Assembly (NCBI GenBank): GCA_017632345.1
Contig: JAGBRL010000062.1
Span: forward strand, 1 to 63,344
Origin: Paludibacteraceae bacterium
Lineage (GTDB): Bacteria > Bacteroidota > Bacteroidia > Bacteroidales > Paludibacteraceae
Direction of reading: 5' to 3'
DNA: 63,344 nt
Each line of letters opens with the position of its first letter. Position 1 is the first letter of the stretch. The position numbers and the translations under genes are program-made. The notes under the pieces are model-generated. The model made no database searches. It was given only the letters and a program-made list of their open reading frames with translations, and was not told the origin of the DNA. Of this stretch, positions 1-7,932 are shown piece by piece.

Positions 1-369
1 ACCTACTTTGGCGGACCAGTCAATGTACTCCTTCATTTTTTGGGTTTCTCCATTTTTGTTTGCCATATAACCTCCGTAATCGTTCAGGTACATAGCCATA
101 CGCACGATGTTCGCACCCCAAGCCTTCATCTGTTTGAACTGGTTTTCGGTCAGACATCCGCCGACTTCAGAGTAGTGAGTAGAGAAAGAACTCCACCCTT
201 TCAGCTGAACAGGCTCTCCCTTAGCATTACTCAGCTGGTTGCCAACCAACTTAAGACGCCCCCATTCACCAATGTAGTCATTATTTACTAATTGTGTAGG
301 GTCATCGCTGATTGCCGCACTCGCATTCAAGCAGAATGCGCTTGCAAGTAATAAGAATAACTTCTTCAT
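1..369 (-). CDS. Secreted glycoside hydrolase family 5-type endoglucanase, N-terminal part only
   Basis: The first 123 codons of a gene reading out of the left edge are visible; the catalytic residues lie outside. The start is the ATG at 369. A signal peptide is clear (MKKLFLLLASAFCLNASA). The mature part carries LVGNQLSNAKGEPVQLKGWS followed by a segment ending WGANIVRMAMY. This is the usual opening strand and first helix of bacterial GH5 (subfamily 2-like) cellulases, which hydrolyse beta-1,4-glucans. Together with the pectate lyase and the second GH5 enzyme further right it suggests a plant-cell-wall-degrading lifestyle. I infer export and probably T9SS-dependent secretion, but the C-terminus is not in the window. 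It could also be a related GH5 mannanase or xylanase. Confidence 0.8.
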   Translation of the reverse strand, partial: MKKLFLLLASAFCLNASAAISDDPTQLVNNDYIGEWGRLKLVGNQLSNAKGEPVQLKGWSSFSTHYSEVGGCLTENQFKQMKAWGANIVRMAMYLNDYGGYMANKNGETQKMKEYIDWSAKVG

Positions 370-588
370 TTTTTTTTCAAGCATTTAATTAATAAAATAA
401 TAATAGTCTCTAATTTCAGTGGCTTGTCATAGACAAACCTTTTAATTGGTTATATAAGCGCACAATTACACTTACGGGGCAAAATTGCACGTTTTTTTTC
501 AGAAAAAAAAGCAAATCAGAAAAAAAATGAACAAAAAGGCCTAAAATATAATGGTTTAATGCTTAAAATATGTTCTTCAGCATATAAA

Positions 589-1407
589 TCAATACTCCTC
601 ATCCTCGTTCGGGAACGAACTGTCTTTCACGTCGGAGATGTACGCTTGCATTGCGTTGGTAATAGTTTCTCCTATGTTGGCATATTTGCGAACAAACTTT
701 GGTGAGAAGTTCTGCGTTATGCCGAGCATGTCCTGCATCACAAGCACCTGTCCGTCCACCTCGTGCCCGGCGCCTATGCCTATAATAGGTATGTTCACGC
801 TCTCTGCAACCCTCTTAGCCAGCGTTGCCGGAATCTTCTCCAAAACAATCGCGTAGCAGCCAGCCTCTTCCAGCAGCTTGGCGTCGCTCATCAGCTTTTC
901 GGCCTCCTTGTCCTCTTTCGCGCGGATGGCGTATGAGCCGTATTTGTTTATTGACTGAGGCATCAGTCCGAGGTGCCCCATCACCGGAATGCCGGCGTTG
1001 ACAATCTGCTTTATCACATTTATATACTCTTCGCCGCCCTCAATCTTCAGAGAGTCGGCTCCGCTCTCCTTGATGATGCGAACAGCGTTTGCCACGCCCA
1101 GCTCGGTGCTTATCTGGTAACTGCCGAAAGGCATATCGACAACAACGTGAGCGCGTTTCACGGCACGCACCACGCACTGCGCATGATAAATCATCTGCTC
1201 CACCGTGATAGGCAAAGTGCTTCCGTTGCCAGCCATCACGTTCGATGCCGAGTCGCCCACAAGAATCACGTCTATGCCAGCCCCGTCTATCAAAGTCGCC
1301 ATAGAGAAGTCGTAAGCTGTAGTCATGGCGATTTTTTCGCCTTCCGCCTTCATCTTTGAAAGATGCCTTGCGGTTACTTTTTTGATGTTTTCGTTATGTA
1401 CAGACAT
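589..1407 (-). CDS. panB: 3-methyl-2-oxobutanoate hydroxymethyltransferase (ketopantoate hydroxymethyltransferase)
   Basis: PanB transfers a hydroxymethyl group from 5,10-methylene-tetrahydrofolate to alpha-ketoisovalerate, the first step of pantoate and hence coenzyme A synthesis, in the cytoplasm. The 272-residue length is standard. Visible family motifs are VGDSASN (Mg-binding Asp at residue 52), VDMPFGSY (Asp 91), KIEGG (Glu 123), VLEKIP (catalytic Glu about 190) and IGIGAGHEVDG (209-219). The C-terminal tail SSFPNEDEEY is acidic. The gene stands alone, with a TACCTTTG promoter element 27 bp upstream of its ATG. No panC or panD is adjacent. Identification is secure. Confidence 0.96.
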   Translation of the reverse strand: MSVHNENIKKVTARHLSKMKAEGEKIAMTTAYDFSMATLIDGAGIDVILVGDSASNVMAGNGSTLPITVEQMIYHAQCVVRAVKRAHVVVDMPFGSYQISTELGVANAVRIIKESGADSLKIEGGEEYINVIKQIVNAGIPVMGHLGLMPQSINKYGSYAIRAKEDKEAEKLMSDAKLLEEAGCYAIVLEKIPATLAKRVAESVNIPIIGIGAGHEVDGQVLVMQDMLGITQNFSPKFVRKYANIGETITNAMQAYISDVKDSSFPNEDEEY

Positions 1408-1433
1408 TGTTATCTATTTGATAATACGATGCG

Positions 1434-1441
1434 CAAAGGTA
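1434..1441 (-). promoter_or_regulatory. -7 promoter element of panB
   Basis: On the minus strand the sequence reads TACCTTTG followed by CGCATCG, matching the Bacteroidota -7 consensus TAnnTTTG. It lies 27 bp upstream of the panB ATG. No convincing TTTG at -33 was identified. Confidence 0.6.
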
Positions 1442-1604
1442 AATAAAAGTTTCAGACAAAAATCCATTCGCCCTAAAAAAATAGAGATTCGAGAATAGGA
1501 GTCAGAAGCAGAATGAGATGGAGCGTGCGGGCTGACGCGCACTTTTTTATATGCGCATATATCAATCAGATGGCAAATAATTTTAAAAATATTAAACAGT
1601 TTCT

Positions 1605-1612
1605 TATTTTTG
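1605..1612 (+). promoter_or_regulatory. -7 promoter element of thrC
   Basis: TATTTTTG matches TAnnTTTG and lies 48 bp upstream of the chosen thrC ATG (1660). It is one reason for rejecting the longer upstream reading frame that begins at 1513, which would start before the promoter. Confidence 0.6.
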
Positions 1613-1659
1613 CAGTCGATTGGAGATTGCTCCTAATTTTTTATAGTAATAAAGGAAAA

Positions 1660-2961
1660 ATGAAATATTACAGTACAAACAAGAAGTCAGACAAGGCTAC
1701 GCTTCAGGAAGCGGTGGTTAAGGGGCTGGCTTCGGACAAGGGGCTTTTCATGCCCGAGGTTATAAAGCAGCTGCCTTCGTCATTCTTCGAGAACATGAAG
1801 GATATGACGTTTCAGGAGATAGCGTACGTTGTGGCCGACGCCTTTTTCGGAGAAGATGTGGAGGCGGACGCTCTGAAGAAAATCGTGTATGACACATTGA
1901 ATTTTGATGTTCCGCTTGTTCATGTGAACGACAATATCTACAGTCTTGAACTTTTTCACGGGCCGACGCTTGCGTTCAAGGATGTTGGCGGCAGGTTCAT
2001 GTCTCGTCTGTTAGGCTACTTCATAAAGAAGCAGGGCGAAAAGAATGTGAATGTGCTTGTGGCTACGTCTGGCGACACAGGCAGCGCGGTGGCTAACGGT
2101 TTCCTTGGCGTTGAGGGCATCAGGGTGTTTGTGCTTTATCCGAAAGGCAAGGTGAGCAAGATTCAGGAGTGCCAGTTCACGACGTTGGGACAGAACATCA
2201 CGGCGCTTGAGATAGACGGCACGTTTGACGACTGCCAGGCGCTTGTGAAGTCTGCGTTTATGGATGCAGACCTGAACGCGCACATGAAGCTTACTTCTGC
2301 AAACTCAATAAACGTGGCGCGTTTCCTTCCGCAGGCATTCTACTACTTTTACGCATACGCGCAGCTGCAGAAGCTTGGCAAGGACAAGAACGTGGTGATT
2401 TGCGTGCCGAGCGGAAACTTTGGAAACATCACAGCCGGCCTTTTCGGAAAGAAGATGGGCTTGCCGGTGTCCCGTTTCATTGCAGCTAATAACAAGAACG
2501 ATATTTTCTTGCAATATCTTAACACAGGAGTTTATACTCCGCGTCCGTCGGTTGCAACAATCGCAAACGCAATGGACGTGGGTGACCCAAGCAACTTTGC
2601 TCGTGTGCTGGACCTTTACGGAGAGTCGCACGAAGCAATCTGCGCGGAAATCTCAGGCTGCAGCTATACGGACGAGCAGATTCGCGAAACTGTCAAGGCT
2701 ACATACGATTCTGCAAAATACCTTCTTGACCCGCACGGAGCGGTCGGTTACCGTGCCTTGAAGGAGTATCTAAAACCGGAGGAGGTTGGTGTGTTCTTGG
2801 AAACTGCACATCCTGCCAAGTTCCTGGAAACTGTAGAAGGAATCATAGGCGAAAAGGTGGAGATTCCGCAGAAACTGCAGGAGTTCATGAAGGGACAGAA
2901 GCAGAGCGTGGAGCTGCCTAAGGATTTCGACACATTCAAGGCTTATTTGTTGACAAAATAA
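1660..2961 (+). CDS. thrC: Threonine synthase
   Basis: ThrC converts O-phosphohomoserine to threonine with PLP in the cytoplasm. I place the start at the ATG at 1660 (MKYYSTNKKSD), not at the longer frame from 1513. The extra 49 residues are unrelated to the family and would overlap the promoter element at 1605. The resulting 433 residues match the usual length of this bacterial threonine synthase class. The PLP lysine lies in HGPTLAFKDVGGRFM (about Lys 107), and the glycine-rich phosphate loop is VATSGDTGSAVANG. PSGNFGNITAG is also typical. No homoserine kinase or thrA-type gene is adjacent, although asd of the same pathway lies about 42 kb downstream. A hairpin follows the stop codon. Confidence 0.95.
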   Translation: MKYYSTNKKSDKATLQEAVVKGLASDKGLFMPEVIKQLPSSFFENMKDMTFQEIAYVVADAFFGEDVEADALKKIVYDTLNFDVPLVHVNDNIYSLELFHGPTLAFKDVGGRFMSRLLGYFIKKQGEKNVNVLVATSGDTGSAVANGFLGVEGIRVFVLYPKGKVSKIQECQFTTLGQNITALEIDGTFDDCQALVKSAFMDADLNAHMKLTSANSINVARFLPQAFYYFYAYAQLQKLGKDKNVVICVPSGNFGNITAGLFGKKMGLPVSRFIAANNKNDIFLQYLNTGVYTPRPSVATIANAMDVGDPSNFARVLDLYGESHEAICAEISGCSYTDEQIRETVKATYDSAKYLLDPHGAVGYRALKEYLKPEEVGVFLETAHPAKFLETVEGIIGEKVEIPQKLQEFMKGQKQSVELPKDFDTFKAYLLTK

Positions 2962-2968
2962 AAAGACA

Positions 2969-3006
2969 CAAGGAGCGGTCTGCATTTCTTTGCGGTCTGC
3001 TCCTTG
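2969..3006 (+). terminator. Hairpin downstream of thrC
   Basis: Perfect 8-bp arms CAAGGAGC / GCTCCTTG enclose a loop that itself contains GCGGTCTGC and GGTCTGC. There is no T-tract, so it may be a weak terminator or an mRNA-end stabiliser. Confidence 0.45.
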
Positions 3007-3033
3007 CTGGCTAAGCGTGATAGCTTCACTTAT

Positions 3034-3135
3034 GTGGGTTCTATAAATTAATTTCGAGGAATTAGTGCCGAAAAGTTTATCAACCCACGATTTGTACTTT
3101 TTAATTGTAAACGGTGAATTTATAGAACTCACCTT
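3034..3135 (+). repeat. MITE-like dispersed repeat, copy A (short form), abutting recF
   Basis: This 102-bp copy begins GTGGGTTCTATAAATTA and ends GTGAATTTATAGAACTCACC plus TT. The two ends are inverted repeats of about 17 bp with few mismatches. An internal segment, AAGTTTATCAACCCAC, is a further inverted relative of the terminal motif. It is nearly identical to the reverse complement of copy D (52920-53004) over its right half, and to the ends of copies B and C. Its last base directly precedes the recF ATG, so it forms the whole recF leader. No transposase is encoded. Confidence 0.8.
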
Positions 3136-4263
3136 ATGTATTTGCATCGCATCTCAATTCTTAATTATAAAAATATAAAGGAGGCAGATTTGAGCCTTTC
3201 GCCAAAGATAAACTGCTTTATCGGAAACAACGGCGTGGGCAAGACAAATCTGCTCGATGCGGTGTATTATCTCTCTTTCTGCAAAAGTCATTCCGGGACG
3301 ATGGACGCTCAGAACGTGAGGCACGACGCAGACTTTTTTGTCCTTCACGGATTTTATAAAGATGACGAGGGGGCGGAGACTGACGTTTATTGCGGCTTCA
3401 AGCGCCGTCAGAAAAAGCAGTTCCGGAAGAACAAGAAGAACTACGAAAGAATATCGGAGCATATAGGCGTTATTCCGCTTGTGATAATCTCGCCGTCCGA
3501 CTCGAAACTGATTCAGGAGGGAAGCGAGGAGCGCCGCAAGTTTATAGACGGGGTGATTTCGCAGTATGACAAACGGTATCTTAACGCGCTTCTTGCCTAT
3601 AACCGCGCGCTGCAGCAGCGCAACGTGCTGCTGAAAAACGAAGGCTCGGACCCGCTCCTTTTCGATATTTGGGAGGAGCAGATGGCGGAAAATGGCAGCT
3701 ACATATATATGAAGCGTGTTGAGTTCATTGACCGGTTCTCTCCGCTGTTCCAATATTTTTACAGCTTCATCTCGTTGGAGCGGGAGAGCGTGGGCTTTGC
3801 CTATTCGTCTCACCTTCACGACGGAGCGGACTTGAGGGAGCTGCTGCGCGGAAGCCGAGGCAGGGACGCTCTTATCGGATACACTACCAAAGGGATTCAT
3901 CGTGACGACTTGGAGATGCTTCTGCACGGACATCCTATTAAAAGGGTCGGCTCGCAAGGTCAGAACAAAACGTTCCTTATCGCTTTGAAGCTGGCTCAAT
4001 TCGACTTCCTTAGAAATATAAACCTGAAGATGCCGCTGCTCCTGTTTGACGATATTTTCGACAAACTTGATGCGCTGAGGGTGCAGCAGATTGTGAAGCT
4101 TGTCAAGGAAGACAACCGCTTTGGACAGATATTCATATCAGATACAAACAGAGAGCATACGGCGGCGATTCTGAAAGACTGCGGCGGCGATTTTGTCATT
4201 TATGCGGTTGATGGTGGCGAGTTTAGTTGTATAGAGAAGGGAGGCTCAGATGAAGCGCAGTGA
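3136..4263 (+). CDS. recF: DNA replication and repair protein RecF
   Basis: RecF is an SMC-like ATPase that loads RecA at single-strand gaps together with RecO and RecR. Visible motifs are Walker A GNNGVGKT (residues 30-37), an ABC signature SQGQNK (about 273) and Walker B LLLFDDIFDKLD (about 301-312). The length of 375 residues is normal. The start MYLHRISILNYKN fits the family and directly follows repeat copy A. The 3' end overlaps the DUF721 gene by 14 bp, and that gene abuts a thioesterase gene, so the three form an operon. recF is not next to dnaA/dnaN here. No promoter of the TAnnTTTG type was found between thrC and recF, so transcription may start within or upstream of the repeat. Confidence 0.96.
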   Translation: MYLHRISILNYKNIKEADLSLSPKINCFIGNNGVGKTNLLDAVYYLSFCKSHSGTMDAQNVRHDADFFVLHGFYKDDEGAETDVYCGFKRRQKKQFRKNKKNYERISEHIGVIPLVIISPSDSKLIQEGSEERRKFIDGVISQYDKRYLNALLAYNRALQQRNVLLKNEGSDPLLFDIWEEQMAENGSYIYMKRVEFIDRFSPLFQYFYSFISLERESVGFAYSSHLHDGADLRELLRGSRGRDALIGYTTKGIHRDDLEMLLHGHPIKRVGSQGQNKTFLIALKLAQFDFLRNINLKMPLLLFDDIFDKLDALRVQQIVKLVKEDNRFGQIFISDTNREHTAAILKDCGGDFVIYAVDGGEFSCIEKGGSDEAQ

Positions 4264-4540
4264 GGCAAAGGCGTTGAACGAGCTTTTGCAGGATGTCTTT
4301 TCTGCTCAGAATCTTGACCAGCATCTGCACGAAATGCAGCTGATGGATGCGTGGGAGGAGGTCGCCGGAAGCGCGGTGAAACGTTTCACTAAAAAGCTTT
4401 ATGTGAAAGATAAGGTGCTTTTTGTGCAGCTGACGTCGGCGGTGGCGAGGCAGGAACTGCAGATGAGACGGGCGGTTCTGCTGGAGAAACTGAACAATAG
4501 GATTGGTTTAGAGGTTATTAAAGATATAATTTTCAGATAA
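4250..4540 (+). CDS. DUF721 / DciA-like protein
   Basis: A 96-residue protein of the DUF721 family. The DciA branch of this family serves as the replicative-helicase (DnaB) loader in bacteria lacking DnaC/DnaI. The KH-like core is visible as MDAWEEVAGSAVKRFTKKLY, KDKVLFVQLTSAVARQELQ and LLEKLNNRIG. It overlaps recF by 14 bp (translational coupling) and stops one base before the thioesterase start. The recF-DUF721 pairing supports a role in DNA replication or repair. The specific helicase-loading function is an inference from family and context; the fold assignment is firmer. Confidence 0.85.
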   Translation: MKRSEAKALNELLQDVFSAQNLDQHLHEMQLMDAWEEVAGSAVKRFTKKLYVKDKVLFVQLTSAVARQELQMRRAVLLEKLNNRIGLEVIKDIIFR

Positions 4541-4975
4541 ATGAACGATTTGCAAAATATTGAGTTTAATCATCAGGAGACGATTCAGATTCGTTTCAAT
4601 GATATTGACGTGCTTGGTCACGTGAACAACGCTGTGCAGATAATGTATTATGACTACGGCAAGGTAAAGTACTTCGAAACGTTGAAGAAGCAGGTGATTG
4701 ATTGGGGCGGCGAGGAGCTTGTTATGGTGAATATTAATGTGGATTTTATGGAGCCTATCTTCATGAGCAATAAAATAGTGGTGAAGACCAAAGTTTACGA
4801 GATAGGCAACAAGAGCGTGAAGCTTATACAGCTGCTGCAGGATAAGGATACGGGACGCATTAAATCTGTGTGCCGCTCCGTGATGTGCGGCTTTGATGCT
4901 AAAACTAACACGTCTTTGCTTATTTCGGACGAATGGAGAGAATTGATTAACAGTTTTGAGCAGTTTAGGCCGTGA
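4541..4975 (+). CDS. Acyl-CoA thioesterase, hotdog fold (4HBT family)
   Basis: This 144-residue single-hotdog-domain protein carries the 4-hydroxybenzoyl-CoA thioesterase signature DIDVLGHVNN (residues 21-30), including the catalytic Asp. Members hydrolyse acyl-CoA or acyl-ACP thioesters in the cytoplasm; the natural substrate cannot be read from sequence. Its ATG follows the DUF721 stop codon without a gap, so it is the last gene of the recF operon. A hairpin with a T-tract follows at 5008. Confidence 0.88.
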   Translation: MNDLQNIEFNHQETIQIRFNDIDVLGHVNNAVQIMYYDYGKVKYFETLKKQVIDWGGEELVMVNINVDFMEPIFMSNKIVVKTKVYEIGNKSVKLIQLLQDKDTGRIKSVCRSVMCGFDAKTNTSLLISDEWRELINSFEQFRP

Positions 4976-5007
4976 TGCGGCTCGTTTGTGTTTGAGGCGT
5001 AAATGCA

Positions 5008-5033
5008 AGGCGGATGAAAATCTGCCTTTTTTT
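5008..5033 (+). terminator. Rho-independent terminator of the recF operon
   Basis: A 7-bp stem AGGCGGA / TCTGCCT (one G-U pair) with loop TGAAAA is followed by seven T residues. Confidence 0.75.
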
Positions 5034-5317
5034 GTGAATTTACGCATGCGAAAAATGGTGAATCCCGTAGTGTTTTGTGGATGATGGAAGGTGTGAAAAA
5101 GCCCCATTTCATCGATGTTTTTCAGTCGTAGGTATTTTTGTCTATTTTATTTGTTATATTTGACTATCTTCAAAAGCTGTTTTTACCGCTTTATTGGAAT
5201 TTTTCAGCTCGTGTTTTTAAATAAAAAGTGAAAACTTGCAACCGTCAAACAGATGTGGCTGCTGAGGCTTGTTTGGATTGGCAGTTTTTTTCAAGTTAAT
5301 AATTAAATTAAAAGGAT
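5034..5317. other. Intergenic region upstream of the pectate lyase
   Basis: This 284-bp AT-rich stretch holds a TATATTTG promoter element at 5155 and a leader of roughly 150 nt before the pectate lyase ATG. I saw no open frame or strong hairpin in it. Confidence 0.6.
5155..5162 (+). promoter_or_regulatory. -7 promoter element of the pectate lyase gene
   Basis: TATATTTG matches TAnnTTTG; a TTTG at 5137-5140 is a possible -33 half with short spacing. The implied 5' leader is about 150 nt. Confidence 0.6.
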
Positions 5318-7723
5318 ATGAGAACATTTGGTCTGAAAGCATTATTATTGGTTGCGGCTTCGGCATTAAGTTTCGGAGCATTCGCAAGGTCGTCTTTTGA
5401 CTCTGACGCTCCTGTGGGGTGGGCGACGGTAAAGTCAACGCCAACGGGCGGTGGCGCAATTTCAAGCAGCAACTATAAGGTTGTGACAACGGAGTCTGAG
5501 TGGAAATCTGCTTTAGAGAGCAGCTCTGTTAAGCACGTCTTTATAAAAGGCTCTGTTAAAATCTCCAACGTTTATAATGTTTCGGTGAAGGACAAGACGA
5601 TTTACGGTCTGCCTGGCTCTGAACTTTATAACCCGAATCAGAAGAGTAACAACGGAATACTTGTGTTCAAGAGCGGTACGAATAACGTTATTATGCGTAA
5701 CGTGACTTTCCGAAGCGCCGGAGCGTATGACTGTGACGGATATGACAATTTCTGCATTGAAGGCGGAACTAACATTTGGATTGACCACTGTGATTTTCAA
5801 GATGGAGTGGATGGTAACTTTGACATTAAGAACGGCGCGAACAATGTCTCTGTGTCTTGGTGCCGTTTCCGTTATCTGCTTGCTCCTACGTCTGGCGGCT
5901 CCGGCGGCTCTGCGGACCACCGCTACACAAATCTTATCGGAAGCTCGGACAGCAAGACTACAGACCGCGGACTGCTCAACGTGACTTTCCAGCTTTGCTG
6001 GTGGGACGAAGGGTGCAAGGAGCGTATGCCGCGTGTCCGCTTCGGTAAGGTGCATATCTTGAACTGCCTTTTCTCAAGTTCGGTGACCTCTTATTGTGTG
6101 GGCGGTGGAAAGGAGTCTTCAGTTTATGTGGAAAACTCCGCGTTCTATAATATCACAGCAAGCAAAGGTCCGTATAGCAAGATCACATCGGGCGCGGCGG
6201 CTACGTTTACAGGCAGTTACTATGATAGCTCTTGCAAGTCTTACTCAGACAGCAAGATGAACAGCCTTGCAGATGGCGCTGCTTTCAAACCTTCTGAATA
6301 TTACAAGTATCCGGTTTATGACGCAAGTAAAATCTATTCTGAAATTACGAATCAGGCTAATTGCGGAGCAGGAGCTACGTTGAATGTTGTGGAAGGTGTG
6401 GGCGTTGTTGATGAGGGCGGTAGCGTGACTCCGAACCCAGAGCCGGCGGTTGCTGACTTGTCTTTGAAGTCGTTGAAGATTAATGGCGCGGAAATCTCTT
6501 TGGATGGCTCAGACTCTTATTCGTTCGAGGTGGCTGCAGATGTTAACAGTTGTGATGTGGAGGCTGTCGCAAGTGCTTCTGACGCGTCGGTTGTTGTGAC
6601 TGGCAGTCCGGTGATGTCGTTCCCTGGTGTTGTTGAGATTGCTGTAAGCCATAATGGAGAGTCTAAGACGTATGTGGTGAACGTTATTCGTAAAGCTGAA
6701 GATGTGAAGGACGAACAGGCTCCGGCGCTTATAGACCAGTCTGTCGCAAATAATGCGGAAGTTAGGAAAAGCCTTTCTAAACTTGTGCTGACTTACGATG
6801 AGACGATTGTTGCTGCCGAAGTGTCTGTAAAGATAAACGGAACTGAAGTTGACGGTGTCACTGCTTCTGGCTCTGTGTTGAACATACCTTTGTCGCTCGA
6901 TTTCGACTCTGCCTATGATGTGACTGTGGCTGGTGTGAAGGATGCGGCAGGCAATGTGGCTGCGGAGTTCTCGCTTGCATTCACGACTGGCTCTGACAAT
7001 GGTGGGGCTGCTGCAACTTGGATAGTTGGCGACGCGCAGTATTGGTCTGATGGCGTGGCGGAAAATATGGCTCTGAACGAGGCTTTTGAGTATTACATTT
7101 CTGATATGGAAGGAAATTCTGAAATAACTTACACATCTGGTGTCAGCTCCAAAATTCAGGAGAGCGCTTCTTCTGAGGTTGATGTTGTGGAAGGCACGTT
7201 CGACTCGGCTCTTAATCCGGGAGGCAGCGCAAGTTCGGCTAATAACCGCTATTTCACAATACCTGTCTCAGGTCCTGGCAAACTGTCGGTTGTTTATCAA
7301 ATGTATTCGGCTACTAATTTGGCTACGGTGGTTATTACTGAAAATCTTTGGGACGAATCAAACGCTTCTGCTTACACAATGACGGAGAATGATACAGAAA
7401 CTATGGTTCTGTCTTATGATGTTGAGACTGCCGGCGAAACAGAGGTTTATGTCTATGCGAAATCTAAGAAGTGCTACTATTATGCAATCGTGTGGGAACC
7501 GAAAGCGGAGGTGTCAGATTGTGAAAGCGCTGCGGCGGACGAGCTTGTGATTGTGAGCAGAGATGGCGGTGTGGATATTATTTCAGACAAGGTTTGTGAC
7601 GTGCTGATTTGTACGGCTTCTGGCAAAGTTGTTGGAGTGAAAGCGTTGAAAGAAGGTGTGAACAAGGTTGATTTGCAGAGAGGCGTTTATGTTGTAGGTC
7701 GTCAGAAAATTGTTGTTAAGTAA
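5318..7723 (+). CDS. Secreted modular pectate lyase (PL1 family) with T9SS-type C-terminus
   Basis: PL1 enzymes cleave polygalacturonate by beta-elimination. A signal peptide (1-23) is followed by a right-handed beta-helix at about 25-345 with the Pec_lyase motifs WIDHCDF (154-160), DGNFDIKNGANNVSVSW and RMPRVRFG (about 235-242, containing the catalytic Arg). Then come a cadherin-like beta-sandwich (about 378-460), a Big_5-type Ig domain (about 465-560, ending FSLAFTTG), a carbohydrate-binding-like beta domain (about 565-740), and a short end domain finishing GVYVVGRQKIVVK. That end resembles a T9SS sorting domain, though without the YPNP motif. At 801 residues it is much longer than single-domain pectate lyases because of the appended modules. 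It has its own promoter and terminator and is followed by a GH5 enzyme gene in the same direction. Confidence 0.92.
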   Translation: MRTFGLKALLLVAASALSFGAFARSSFDSDAPVGWATVKSTPTGGGAISSSNYKVVTTESEWKSALESSSVKHVFIKGSVKISNVYNVSVKDKTIYGLPGSELYNPNQKSNNGILVFKSGTNNVIMRNVTFRSAGAYDCDGYDNFCIEGGTNIWIDHCDFQDGVDGNFDIKNGANNVSVSWCRFRYLLAPTSGGSGGSADHRYTNLIGSSDSKTTDRGLLNVTFQLCWWDEGCKERMPRVRFGKVHILNCLFSSSVTSYCVGGGKESSVYVENSAFYNITASKGPYSKITSGAAATFTGSYYDSSCKSYSDSKMNSLADGAAFKPSEYYKYPVYDASKIYSEITNQANCGAGATLNVVEGVGVVDEGGSVTPNPEPAVADLSLKSLKINGAEISLDGSDSYSFEVAADVNSCDVEAVASASDASVVVTGSPVMSFPGVVEIAVSHNGESKTYVVNVIRKAEDVKDEQAPALIDQSVANNAEVRKSLSKLVLTYDETIVAAEVSVKINGTEVDGVTASGSVLNIPLSLDFDSAYDVTVAGVKDAAGNVAAEFSLAFTTGSDNGGAAATWIVGDAQYWSDGVAENMALNEAFEYYISDMEGNSEITYTSGVSSKIQESASSEVDVVEGTFDSALNPGGSASSANNRYFTIPVSGPGKLSVVYQMYSATNLATVVITENLWDESNASAYTMTENDTETMVLSYDVETAGETEVYVYAKSKKCYYYAIVWEPKAEVSDCESAAADELVIVSRDGGVDIISDKVCDVLICTASGKVVGVKALKEGVNKVDLQRGVYVVGRQKIVVK

Positions 7724-7757
7724 TCTTTTCATAAATTAGTTTCAATACCCTAGACAG

Positions 7758-7797
7758 GAGGCTTTTCGTCGAAATCGTGCGGAAAGCCTCTTTTTTT
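7758..7797 (+). terminator. Terminator of the pectate lyase gene
   Basis: Arms GAGGCTTT / AAAGCCTC with a 17-nt loop are followed by seven T residues. Confidence 0.75.
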
Positions 7798-7854
7798 GTT
7801 TGCAATATGTTGAGAAACATATTTTTAAATATGTCAAAGGCATGATTTTTGCAT

Positions 7855-7862
7855 TATATTTG
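7855..7862 (+). promoter_or_regulatory. -7 promoter element of the GH5 gene
   Basis: TATATTTG lies 70 bp upstream of the GH5 ATG. It is identical to the element in front of the pectate lyase. Confidence 0.6.
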
Positions 7863-7932
7863 CTGATAAGTATGTTTTCTGGAATGTGCTGTTCTGAAAG
7901 TATTTAAGTATGATGTTTTAATTAATTATTTT

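Noticed and set aside
1513..1659. Upstream extension of thrC
   Set aside because: Would place the start before the TATTTTTG promoter element and add residues absent from the family.
3154..3999. 281-codon open frame antisense to recF
   Set aside because: It lies wholly inside recF, whose motifs are unmistakable; the antisense product has no family pattern and is a shadow of the coding bias.
5513..6055. 180-codon frame antisense to the pectate lyase
   Set aside because: It covers the catalytic beta-helix coding region of the lyase on the other strand and has no recognisable features.
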